The notes under the pieces are model-generated. The model had not been told where the DNA came from. It saw only the letters and a program-made list of their open reading frames with translations, and searched no databases. This document shows, in pieces, positions 1-5,628 of a stretch of 6,123 bases of DNA. Each line of letters opens with the position of its first letter. The first letter of the stretch is position 1. The position numbers were made by a program, and so were the translations under genes. The stretch comes from Sutterella sp. UBA4713 (GTDB lineage Bacteria; Pseudomonadota; Gammaproteobacteria; Burkholderiales; Burkholderiaceae_F). The stretch lies in the NCBI GenBank assembly GCA_002404465.1, contig DHJT01000012.1, positions 1,097 through 7,219 of the forward strand, read 5' to 3'.

Positions 1-341
1 TGCACGTTTTCCTTGTGAAGCATTTCTGCGACAGTCAAAGCAGCACAAACACCTGCCAGTCCGTCGAAATTTCCGCCTTCCGGTACAGAATCTCCGTGAG
101 AGCCGGAAACAATCGCAGGAAGAGCCCGATTTTTACCAGGTCTGGTCACCCATAAATTTCCGGCAGGATCAATCTCGATTTCCATCCCCATCCGTTCTCC
201 AGCCTTTTTTACAAGACGGTGTACGAATTCCTCGTGGGGACCATATCCTTGGCGTGAAACACCGCGACCGTCTTTGCTGTCTTCACGAACAGCATCAAGG
301 AATGCTTCTGCTATAGGACGAGCAGCTTCTTGAAAAGTCAT
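1..341 (-). CDS. M20-family amidohydrolase, N-terminal part (N-carbamoyl-L-amino-acid / allantoate amidohydrolase type)
   Basis: The first 113 codons are present and the rest lies outside the window. The protein starts MTFQEAARPIAEAFLDAV and carries the family's N-terminal stretch GVSRQGYGPHEEF (residues 27-39), then EIDPAGNLWVTRPG (56-69) and the metal-site segment SGSHGDSVPEGGNFDGLAGV (79-98). His82 and Asp93 match the first two metal ligands of M20 peptidase-like hydrolases. Family members hydrolyse N-carbamoyl-amino acids, allantoate or ureidoglycine-type amides in the cytosol, releasing ammonia or an amino acid. The substrate cannot be decided from this part. The ATG at 339-341 follows AGGAGA with 7 nt between, so the start is secure. 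A good promoter and a dyad lie upstream, so the gene probably has its own transcript rather than depending on the ATPase gene behind it. Confidence 0.85.
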   Translation of the reverse strand, partial: MTFQEAARPIAEAFLDAVREDSKDGRGVSRQGYGPHEEFVHRLVKKAGERMGMEIEIDPAGNLWVTRPGKNRALPAIVSGSHGDSVPEGGNFDGLAGVCAALTVAEMLHKENV

Positions 342-369
342 CACCTATTCTCCTGTTGTTTCATATCCG

Positions 370-394
370 AAATCAGTTCCGTCGGAACCGATTT
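370..394. promoter_or_regulatory. dyad at the predicted transcription start of the M20 hydrolase gene
   Basis: The arms AAATCAGTTCC (370-380) and GGAACCGATTT (384-394) pair over 11 positions with a single mismatch (a G-U pair in RNA) around a 3-nt centre. The dyad covers the predicted +1 just downstream of the -10 box. This position suits a repressor operator, or a hairpin at the 5' end of the mRNA. The regulator is unknown. Confidence 0.45.
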
Positions 395-397
395 ATT

Positions 398-426
398 ATG
401 ATAAGAGGTACCGTTTTTTCTGTTAA
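398..426 (-). promoter_or_regulatory. sigma70-like promoter of the M20 hydrolase gene
   Basis: On the - strand, TTAACA (421-426) and TATCAT (398-403) are separated by exactly 17 bp. Each hexamer differs from consensus at one position. The start of transcription would be near 391, giving a leader of about 50 nt before the ATG at 341. Prediction from sequence only. Confidence 0.6.
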
Positions 427-608
427 GAAAGGTAACACTTTCAAGATAGAAACTATTCCTATGCGGTTATGAACGAAAAAGGAACTCTCGTCAAACTCTT
501 TGTTGACAAGGATTAAAGGCTGTTTAGCCCTGTTTTTAGGTGATAAAGTCAAGATGTGTTCCCGAATTTTGACAAAATAACGGGCACGAACAAGTGACGC
601 ATCGTCGA

Positions 609-1820
609 TTATTCAATATAACCGACAGGAATTGCGCTGACGTTTGCCGTTAAGGGGATATCCGTATCTCGCATACAAACTAGGCAACCGAAACCAGGGT
701 TTTCAAGAACCTTAAAGTTCTTGACCATTGCTGCCGTCGGATTGGCTGTAAGCTTAATTTCAATCGGATGCAGTTTTCGGTCACGCTCGATCAGTAGGTC
801 GATTTCTCTTTGCGATGCGTCTCGATACCAATTGAAAAAAGGACGCTGTCCGGTGTGCCGATAGTTTTTTAAGATTTCCGAAACAACAAACGTTTCAAAA
901 AAGGCTCCGTTCATTGCGCCTTTTTCAATGACTTCGGCACTTGACCATCCGGTCAAATAGGCGCACAACCCGGTGTCTAGAAAGTAGATTTTAGGCATAC
1001 GAGTCATTCGCTTCGAGAGATTGCGAAAATACGGCTCCAACAAATAAACCATATTCGATGAAACCAGAAGCGAAAGCCACGTCTTCGCCGTCGGTTCGGA
1101 AATTTCAACGTCTCGAGCAATTTCTGAATACTTTAAAACTTGGCCGGTTCTGGCGGCTACGGCCCGAATGAAATGCAGAAACTTCAACTCGTTCGAAACA
1201 CTTGCTAAATCTCGAATGTCTCGCTCAAGATATGTTTGAATGTACGCACTGTAAAACGCGTCCCGATCCGATTCTGCCTTATCGCTATTAAGGGCCGGAA
1301 ACGACCCGTTAAAGATAATTTTGAAAATTTCCGTTGACGTGTAGGTTCGACTTGTTGCTCTTTTCTCCTCAACAGACTTTAAGCTCGGGAAGAAAGGAAT
1401 TATTTTGGGATTGCCCTGCATTTCCGCCAAAGAGAATCCCATTAGATCAATAATGCCGACTCGCCCGACCAGTGACTCTGAAACATTTTTCATCAGATGA
1501 AACTGCTGCGATCCTGTGAGCCAATAGCGCCCTTTTTCTTCCGAACTGTCAACAATCAGTTTGATGTAGGAGAGCAAGCTCGGGGCGTATTGAATTTCAT
1601 CGATGATTAACGGCGCTTTGTGGCGCTCTAAAAACAATTTCGGCTCCTTCACGGCAAGTTCCCTTTCCGATAGATCGTCCAGCGAAACGTAGTTGCGTTC
1701 GGGTCCGCAGTGTTTCAGTAAGGATGTCTTGCCTACCTGCCTTGCACCGGTCACCAAAACCACTTTAAAAATCTCAGAGTATCGATTAACAAGATCTTGA
1801 GCCGTTCTTTGTATATACAT
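609..1820 (-). CDS. ATP-binding protein, AAA_14 ATPase with C-terminal DUF4143
   Basis: This complete 403-residue protein has a size typical of the family. The N-terminal ATPase domain shows Walker A GARQVGKTS (residues 25-33, Lys31), Walker B LIIDEIQ (71-77, Asp74/Glu75) and a sensor-like LTGSQ (101-105). After a linker comes ERDIRDL (199-205), a winged-helix-like stretch from about 230 to 264 (KYSEIARDVEISEPTAKTWL), and a C-terminal DUF4143 region. Glu309, REIDLLIE (338-345) and PIEIKL (352-357) in that region follow the E...D...ExK pattern of PD-(D/E)XK nuclease-like folds. The family is widespread, often patchily distributed and of unknown physiological role; a cytosolic ATP-dependent DNA-related activity is inferred from the domains. 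The start codon has only a weak GAGTG upstream. A promoter candidate and two tandem dyads precede it. Confidence 0.9.
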   Translation of the reverse strand: MYIQRTAQDLVNRYSEIFKVVLVTGARQVGKTSLLKHCGPERNYVSLDDLSERELAVKEPKLFLERHKAPLIIDEIQYAPSLLSYIKLIVDSSEEKGRYWLTGSQQFHLMKNVSESLVGRVGIIDLMGFSLAEMQGNPKIIPFFPSLKSVEEKRATSRTYTSTEIFKIIFNGSFPALNSDKAESDRDAFYSAYIQTYLERDIRDLASVSNELKFLHFIRAVAARTGQVLKYSEIARDVEISEPTAKTWLSLLVSSNMVYLLEPYFRNLSKRMTRMPKIYFLDTGLCAYLTGWSSAEVIEKGAMNGAFFETFVVSEILKNYRHTGQRPFFNWYRDASQREIDLLIERDRKLHPIEIKLTANPTAAMVKNFKVLENPGFGCLVCMRDTDIPLTANVSAIPVGYIE

Positions 1821-1830
1821 ATATCACTCG

Positions 1831-1859
1831 AAAATGCGATTTTTCTAAAATGCAATTTT
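1831..1859. repeat. two tandem 13-bp dyads in the ATPase leader
   Basis: AAAATGCGATTTT (1831-1843) and AAAATGCAATTTT (1847-1859) differ at one base and start 16 bp apart. Each copy is itself a dyad, AAAAT-GCR-ATTTT. They sit between the predicted promoter and the ATG at 1820, overlapping the expected transcription start. This arrangement resembles paired operator sites. No regulator gene is recognised beside them. Confidence 0.5.
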
Positions 1860-1888
1860 ACTTTATCCAAAAAATGTCGGACCGTCAA
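1860..1888 (-). promoter_or_regulatory. candidate promoter of the AAA_14/DUF4143 gene
   Basis: On the - strand, TTGACG (1883-1888, one mismatch to consensus) is 17 bp from TAAAGT (1860-1865, 4 of 6 matches). A TGG precedes an alternative ATAAAG register, which gives an extended -10 flavour. Transcription would start near 1853, inside the tandem dyads. Confidence 0.4.
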
Positions 1889-1921
1889 TTGAGAGGACAT
1901 TTGTGCCACAATGCCCCTCAC

Positions 1922-1959
1922 AGTAAGCAACTTCTGACTTTAGTCAGGAGTTGCTTACT
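1922..1959. repeat. long stable hairpin, 17-bp stem and 4-nt loop
   Basis: The left arm AGTAAGCAACTTCTGAC (1922-1938) and right arm GTCAGGAGTTGCTTACT (1943-1959) pair at all 17 positions with one G-U-type pair around the loop TTTA. The hairpin lies about 20 bp beyond the stop codon of the truncated - strand gene at 1979-2187, where a terminator could be. No T-run follows on the - strand, and on the + strand only a displaced TTTTT at 1974-1978. Subterminal palindromes of this kind also occur at IS200/IS605-type ends, but no tnpA or tnpB is present here. Confidence 0.6.
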
Positions 1960-1978
1960 TGGCGTAGTCCGAATTTTT

Positions 1979-2187
1979 CTAAGAAGTGGTGGCGCATTCT
2001 CCGTGGGAAACTTTCTTGAGGCGCAATTTTTTAGCAAGTGTTCTGTCGGTTTCGTAATGGCGCGGTGCTTTAAGGCCTAAGACGCTGAGCATCTTGTCAA
2101 AGAGTCCCTCCTTCGCGTACAGGCGAATAAAGAGCGGAACCTGCGGATTGCCGTCATCGTAGGCGAGTGAAACAAGGTCGTAGTTTC
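1979..2187 (-). pseudogene. C-terminal fragment of an unrecognised gene cut by the IS3 element
   Basis: Reading leftward from the IS end, an open frame of about 68 codons ends with TAG at 1979-1981. It contains NYDLVSLAYDDGNPQVPLFI, then RLYAKEGLFDKMLSVLGL, then APRHYETDRTLAKKLRLKKV. The amino-acid pattern looks like a genuine protein: mixed acidic and basic residues, regular hydrophobic spacing and no low-complexity runs. The frame begins abruptly at the IS boundary with no start codon or ribosome binding site, so this is the tail of a longer gene. I do not recognise the family. The missing N-terminal part is not found on the far side of the element (3437-3626), where no - strand frame joins this one. 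It is almost certainly non-functional as it stands. Confidence 0.6.
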
Positions 2188-2203
2188 GGAATTTTGATTC
2201 TCA
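2188..2203 (+). repeat. left terminal inverted repeat of the IS3 element
   Basis: GGAATTTTGATTCTCA matches the reverse complement of the right end (3421-3436) at 15 of 16 positions. The usual TG start of IS3-family ends is not seen; the bases before it are TTTC. Confidence 0.8.
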
Positions 2204-2239
2204 CTTTTTTTAAAATACTTGATTAGAAAGAGGATCAAA

Positions 2240-2503
2240 ATGCAAAGACACTTTTCTGAAGAATTCAAAAAATCAGCCATTGCTCGTGTTCAAAACGGAG
2301 AATCTCAACTCAGTGTTGCCAAGAGCCTTGGAATTAACTACAAAACATTGAGTCGTTGGTTTGTAAAAGCAAAAGATCAAATGCCAGAAGGCGAACTTTC
2401 CCTGTCTGAAGAAAATGCGCGATTGCGCAAGGCGCTCAAGGAAAGAGAAGCCGAAATTGCATTCTTAAAAAAAGCAGCGGCGTACTTCGCAAAGATGCCG
2501 TAA
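2240..2503 (+). CDS. IS3-family transposase OrfA (DNA-binding subunit)
   Basis: OrfA is an 87-residue protein of the HTH_Tnp_1 type that recognises the element's ends and provides the N-terminal part of the OrfAB transposase. MQRHFSEEFKKSAIARVQNG leads into a helix-turn-helix (about residues 20-42, SVAKSLGINYKTLSRWF). A heptad-like helix follows at about 55-78 (SEENARLRKALKEREAEIAF), suited to dimerisation. The end KKAAAYFAK is typical of the family. I chose the ATG at 2240 because AGAGGA (2229-2234) sits 5 nt upstream. A TTG at 2219 would add seven residues but has no such site. The stop at 2501 lies past the A7 run used for frameshifting. Confidence 0.9.
   Translation: MQRHFSEEFKKSAIARVQNGESQLSVAKSLGINYKTLSRWFVKAKDQMPEGELSLSEENARLRKALKEREAEIAFLKKAAAYFAKMP
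2467..2473 (+). promoter_or_regulatory. A7 slippery site for -1 frameshift between orfA and orfB
   Basis: In the orfA frame the codons read TTA AAA AAA GCA, so the heptamer A AAA AAA fits the X XXY YYZ rule. Slipping back one base gives AGC AGC GGC GTA CTT, which runs open into the orfB frame with no stop. This is the standard route to the OrfAB transposase in IS3 elements. Confidence 0.75.
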
Positions 2504-3408
2504 CGAAGTACGCCTTTCTTGAGCACTGTATTAATACTGCAGAAATTGGTCGGCATGCCGCATTACCCGTGACTCGTGCCTGCCAACTGCTGGGAGTCAG
2601 TGTGAGCGGTTTTTACGCTTGGAGAAACAGTGACAAGGAGCATCGGCATGGGGTAGTTCATACGGATGCCTTCATTCTTGAAACGCTTAAAGCAGAAATT
2701 AAAACGGCTTGTAAAGGACACATCCCGGGGCTTCTTGTTTGTTATCGATTTCTCAGGCAAAAGGGCTTGAGTATTGACATAAAGCGCTTACGGCACCTTA
2801 TGAGAGCCAATGGCCTATTTCATCGTTTTCACCGCAAGTACGTTTGCACAACCGATAGTGAACACGATTTGCCCAAAGCCCCGAATTTACTAGACAGACG
2901 CTTTGATGAGTTCGGGATTAATGAAGCTTGGTGCAGAGATATTACTTATATTCCCACTGCTGAGGGTTGGCTGTATTTGGCCAGCGTCATTGATTTGGGC
3001 ACGCGCAGATTGGTTGGCTATTGCTTTGACAAGCGTATGACCAAGCAACTGGTTATCAACGCTTTAAAAAAGGCTTACGAAAATGAGCATCCTGACAGCG
3101 GCTGCATTTTCCATAGTGATCAAGGCTCCCAATACTGTAGCCGAGCTTTTCAAGGGACACTTCAAGAATATCAGTTGCGCAGCTCAATGAGTCGGTGTGC
3201 CCAGTGTTGGGATAACGCCCCGGCTGAGGCTTTTTGGGCGACTCTTAAGCGAGAAACATTGCCGTTAAACGGATGCTTTAATTCACGACAGGAGGCTAAG
3301 AGGGAAATACAAGACTGGCTCTACTACTATAATGGACGCCGACCTCATTCAAAATTGGGGATGAAATCCCCTAATGAGTACTATGTTGAGCTTCTGAGCT
3401 CGATTTAA
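2473..3408 (+). CDS. IS3-family transposase OrfB (rve/DDE catalytic domain), made as OrfAB by frameshift
   Basis: This frame encodes the RNase H-like integrase core that cuts and joins the element's ends. The -1 frame is open from the slippery run, giving an OrfAB product of about 389 residues. An independent start would have to be the GTG at 2569 (279 residues), which lacks a clear ribosome binding site. The HTH_21-type region ACQLLGVSVSGFYAW follows that point directly. Numbered from the GTG, the catalytic residues are Asp124 (WCRDITYI), Asp184 (FHSDQGSQY) and Glu220 (DNAPAEAFWATLKRE), with 35 residues between the last two, the DD(35)E spacing. The tail YYYNGRRPHSKLGMKSPNEY is also diagnostic. 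No internal stop or frameshift damage is seen. Confidence 0.92.
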   Translation, partial: SSGVLRKDAVTKYAFLEHCINTAEIGRHAALPVTRACQLLGVSVSGFYAWRNSDKEHRHGVVHTDAFILETLKAEIKTACKGHIPGLLVCYRFLRQKGLSIDIKRLRHLMRANGLFHRFHRKYVCTTDSEHDLPKAPNLLDRRFDEFGINEAWCRDITYIPTAEGWLYLASVIDLGTRRLVGYCFDKRMTKQLVINALKKAYENEHPDSGCIFHSDQGSQYCSRAFQGTLQEYQLRSSMSRCAQCWDNAPAEAFWATLKRETLPLNGCFNSRQEAKREIQDWLYYYNGRRPHSKLGMKSPNEYYVELLSSI

Positions 3409-3420
3409 TGAGGTTTCTAT

Positions 3421-3436
3421 TGAGATTCAAAATTCC
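3421..3436 (-). repeat. right terminal inverted repeat of the IS3 element
   Basis: Read on the - strand this is GGAATTTTGAATCTCA, one base different from the left end. It begins 12 bp beyond the orfB stop codon. Confidence 0.8.
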
Positions 3437-3626
3437 TGTTCTTCAGCTCTGTTCCAGGTGACATTATCGCTGTGCTCTAACATAGAGCGACCCCGAAAAG
3501 CCCATGCCAGAAATTTTCCTCTATGATTAACACATCCTTAATTTCAAAGAAGGCCCGGTCCCTTCAATAATTTGAAGCACATGTCAGAAGACAAACCTCC
3601 TTGTAGCCTGATTCGGAGATTCATCC
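3437..3626. other. region between the IS3 element and lpxK
   Basis: These 190 bp must contain the local promoter of lpxK unless the operon is read through from the element. They hold a small perfect hairpin at 3474-3488 (GCTCTA-ACA-TAGAGC) and the dyad CTTCAA-TAAT-TTGAAG at 3562-3577. A - strand frame is open from 3537 to the IS boundary and contains AWAFRGRSMLEHSDNVTWNR. It is short and unrecognised, and could be a remnant or chance. Confidence 0.4.
3543..3571 (+). promoter_or_regulatory. weak candidate promoter for the lpxK operon
   Basis: TTCAAA (3543-3548, 4 of 6) and AATAAT (3566-3571, 5 of 6) are 17 bp apart, predicting a start near 3578. The -10 lies inside the dyad at 3562-3577. It is the best pair I could find in this gap but is not strong. 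Confidence 0.3.
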
Positions 3627-4646
3627 ATGCGTGCATGTCTTGAGGCATGGATTCACCGCCAATGGGCAAAACGCGGGCTTTTTGCTTTATTGCTTTCTCC
3701 GTTTTCGCTCATCTTTTTACTGATTACGCGAATTCGGAAAAGTCGAATTACACCGGTGAAAGTTCCCGTCCCCGTTGTCGTCGTCGGAAACATCTACGTC
3801 GGCGGAACCGGAAAAACACCCGTTACGATTGCTCTTGTGCGCAAACTCACGGAAGCAGGATGCCATCCGGGGATTATCAGCCGCGGATACGCCAGTTCCG
3901 GTCAACAAACACGCCTCGTCTCCGATGCATCACGCGCCGAAGAAGTCGGTGATGAACCGCTCTTGATCTTCCAAGCGACGCATTGCCCGGTTGCCGTCAA
4001 TCCCGACCGGGTCAACGCTGCACAGACATTACTTAAAACGCATCCGGCGGTTGACGTTATCGTGAGCGACGACGGGTTACAACATTTACACTTAGCGCGC
4101 GATGTGGAGCTAGCTGTTATCGGAGCTCGAGGCCTTGGCAACGGCTGGGTACTTCCTGCCGGTCCCTTGCGTGAACCGCCGAGCAGGCTCGATTCTGTTG
4201 ATGCCATCGTTTTAAATGCAACACACGAGACCCTAACGACACGCACGCCGCGTTTTGTCGCGACATCGCAACTCGGACGTGTCATCCAACTGGCCACAGG
4301 ACAAGTTGACACTATCAATCACCTCTCGGAGCGCATTGCCGAAAATCATTGGCGAACGGAAGCTGTTGCCGGCATTGCTCTTCCGGACAGGTTCTTTTGC
4401 ATGCTCCATGCCCATGATATTGCCTGTCAAGGCATACGTCTTCCGGACCACTTCGACTTTTCGGACAACCCTTTTCCGACCATTGAAGCGGATATCATCC
4501 TGATTACCGGGAAAGATGCCGTCAAATGCCGTCAGATTCCTCAAATTGCCCAAGATACGCGCATCTGGATTGCCGATTTAGAGATGGTGCTCGACCAATT
4601 TCTTGTTGACCGTATTGTGGAAAAGATCAAAGCAACTGGTAATTAA
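3627..4646 (+). CDS. lpxK: tetraacyldisaccharide 4'-kinase LpxK
   Basis: LpxK uses ATP to phosphorylate the 4' position of the tetraacyl disaccharide 1-phosphate, giving lipid IVA, at the cytoplasmic face of the inner membrane. The 339-residue length is normal. An N-terminal hydrophobic segment (about 18-35) serves as membrane anchor. The P-loop region is VVVGNIYVGGTGKTP (51-65, Lys63). Other family marks are ISRGY (84-88), EVGDEPLLI (106-114), VSDDGLQHLHLARDVE (146-161), GNGWVLPAGPLREP (171-184) and VAGIALPDRFF (247-257). Near the C-terminus the usual TEKDAVK motif reads TGKDAVK (294-300). GGAG at 3615-3618 sits 8 nt before the ATG. lpxK heads a three-gene operon and is normally essential. 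In Burkholderiales exbB/exbD often lie just upstream; here an IS element does. Confidence 0.97.
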   Translation: MRACLEAWIHRQWAKRGLFALLLSPFSLIFLLITRIRKSRITPVKVPVPVVVVGNIYVGGTGKTPVTIALVRKLTEAGCHPGIISRGYASSGQQTRLVSDASRAEEVGDEPLLIFQATHCPVAVNPDRVNAAQTLLKTHPAVDVIVSDDGLQHLHLARDVELAVIGARGLGNGWVLPAGPLREPPSRLDSVDAIVLNATHETLTTRTPRFVATSQLGRVIQLATGQVDTINHLSERIAENHWRTEAVAGIALPDRFFCMLHAHDIACQGIRLPDHFDFSDNPFPTIEADIILITGKDAVKCRQIPQIAQDTRIWIADLEMVLDQFLVDRIVEKIKATGN

Positions 4647-4655
4647 AGGAAACTC

Positions 4656-4868
4656 ATGTCAATAGACTCGCGTCTTACCGAAATTTTGGTCTGTCCTATC
4701 TGTAAAGGTCCGCTTCGCATGAACTCTGATAAGACAGAATTACACTGCGCTAAATGCGCGCTCGGATTCAAGATTGTTAACGACATCCCGGTTATGTTGG
4801 CTTCGGAGGCCCGAGCTCTTACCCCCGAAGAAGTCAACAAAGCCCGCGTCAAGGATATTCGCCCATGA
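4656..4868 (+). CDS. Trm112-family small zinc-ribbon-like protein (YcaR type)
   Basis: This 70-residue protein belongs to the Trm112/YcaR (UPF0434) family. Members are short folds that in eukaryotes and archaea activate methyltransferases; the bacterial role is not established. ILVCPICKGPL (10-20) and CAKC (31-34) supply two CxxC pairs that could bind zinc. Many proteobacterial relatives have lost the second pair, whereas this one keeps all four cysteines. VNDIPVMLASEAR (41-53) is the family's conserved C-terminal motif. The gene begins 9 bp after lpxK, with AGGA (4648-4651) as ribosome site, and its stop overlaps the kdsB start by 4 bp (ATGA). Translational coupling within the LPS operon is therefore likely. 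The position between lpxK and kdsB is conserved in many proteobacteria. Confidence 0.93.
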   Translation: MSIDSRLTEILVCPICKGPLRMNSDKTELHCAKCALGFKIVNDIPVMLASEARALTPEEVNKARVKDIRP

Positions 4869-5626
4869 GTTTTATTGTCATTATTCCGTCACGCATGACT
4901 TCAACTCGTCTTCCGGGTAAGCCACTCAAGGACATTGCCGGAAAACCGATGGTAGTCCGTGTTGCTGAACAAGCGACCAAATCCGGTGCAGACCGTGTTG
5001 TCGTTGCTGCCGATTCTGATGCCATTGTTCAGGTCTGTTCCGAGTACGGCTTCGAAGCAATTTTGACCGATCCCAATCACCCGACAGGGACAGACCGATT
5101 GGCTGAAACAGCAGGCAAACTCAAACTTTCCGACGAAACCATCGTCGTCAACGTTCAGGGTGACGAGCCTTTGATTCCTCCGACCGTGATTCGGAAAGTC
5201 GCCGACTTACTCGCAACCGATCCGCAAAGTACCATCGCCACAGCCGCCCATCCGATAGCCGATGTTCAAAGTTTTTTCAATCCCAACGTCGTTAAGGTGG
5301 AATTGGACGGAACGGGGCACGCAATGACGTTCTCGCGAGCTCCGCTTCCCTGGCCGCGAGACGCCTTTGCCAAAGACAAAAGCAGGCTCCCTGAAGATTT
5401 TACGGCTTACCACCACATCGGTCTGTATGCCTACAGAGCCGTATTTCTAAAACGCTTTAGCACACTGAAAAGGGCACCGATTGAGCGCTTTGAGTCACTC
5501 GAGCAGCTCCGAGCCATGTGGTACGGTTATAAAATTGCCGTTGCCGTTTTACCCGAAAATCTTCCGGCCGGTGTCGATACGCAAGAGGATCTTGTCCGCG
5601 TACGAGCCGTGTTTGCACAGAGATAG
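4865..5626 (+). CDS. kdsB: 3-deoxy-manno-octulosonate cytidylyltransferase (CMP-KDO synthetase)
   Basis: KdsB joins KDO to CTP in the cytosol, giving CMP-KDO and pyrophosphate. CMP-KDO is the donor for the KDO residues added to lipid IVA, the product of LpxK in the same operon. The 253 residues match the family length. Visible motifs are IPSRMTSTRLPGKPL (7-21, nucleotide binding), PTGTDRL (73-79), VQGDEPLI (97-104, with Asp100 as probable metal ligand), NPNVVKV (139-145), SRAPLPWPR (157-165), HHIGLYAYR (183-191), ERFESLEQLR (207-216) and PAGVDTQEDL (234-243). No expected motif is missing. The start overlaps the previous gene's stop, so coupled translation is likely. Two hairpins follow the stop codon. 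Confidence 0.97.
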   Translation: MSFIVIIPSRMTSTRLPGKPLKDIAGKPMVVRVAEQATKSGADRVVVAADSDAIVQVCSEYGFEAILTDPNHPTGTDRLAETAGKLKLSDETIVVNVQGDEPLIPPTVIRKVADLLATDPQSTIATAAHPIADVQSFFNPNVVKVELDGTGHAMTFSRAPLPWPRDAFAKDKSRLPEDFTAYHHIGLYAYRAVFLKRFSTLKRAPIERFESLEQLRAMWYGYKIAVAVLPENLPAGVDTQEDLVRVRAVFAQR

Positions 5627-5628
5627 TT

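Larger units (their letters stand above)
342..608. other. intergenic region between the M20 hydrolase and ATPase genes
   Basis: This 267-bp gap separates two genes that both read leftward. It holds the promoter and dyad of the hydrolase gene. It also holds a second dyad at 561-584: CCCG, then ATTTTG-A-CAAAAT, then CGGG. That dyad sits about 25 bp beyond the ATPase stop codon. It lacks a following T-run on the - strand, so it is at best a weak or Rho-assisted terminator. No convincing open reading frame is seen. Confidence 0.5.
2188..3436 (+). mobile_element. IS3-family insertion sequence, complete
   Basis: The element is about 1,249 bp and bounded by imperfect 16-bp inverted repeats. It carries the two overlapping transposase frames typical of the family, orfA in frame 0 and orfB in frame -1, with a run of seven A at the shift site. 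The catalytic D, D and E residues are all present and both frames are open, so the element could be active. No perfect target duplication flanks the inverted repeats as drawn. A TTC occurs directly left of the element and again 2 bp beyond the right repeat, so the right boundary could be 2 bp further out. Confidence 0.9.

Noticed and set aside
513..537. Possible + strand terminator, GGCT-GTTT-AGCC followed by CTGTTTTTA
   Set aside because: The stem is only 4 bp and no + strand gene ends nearby.
609..1820. Defence-system or toxin gene reading of the AAA_14/DUF4143 ATPase
   Set aside because: The family is patchy and sometimes near mobile DNA, but no partner gene, antitoxin or defence neighbour is visible here.
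1922..1959. Classical Rho-independent terminator
   Set aside because: The stem is strong, but neither strand has a T-run directly after it.
1850..2080. + strand open frame of 76 codons
   Set aside because: It crosses the 17-bp hairpin and runs antisense to the better coding frame at 1979-2187. It has no ribosome binding site and an unconvincing composition.
2077..2280. - strand open frame of 67 codons
   Set aside because: It spans the left IS boundary in a frame different from the coding-like fragment, and its start lies antisense within orfA.
2563..2760. - strand frame inside orfB
   Set aside because: Antisense shadow of the transposase.
3902..4553. Overlapping - strand frames antisense to lpxK
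   Set aside because: They lie wholly within a strongly identified lpxK, show cysteine/serine/arginine-rich shadow composition and match no family.
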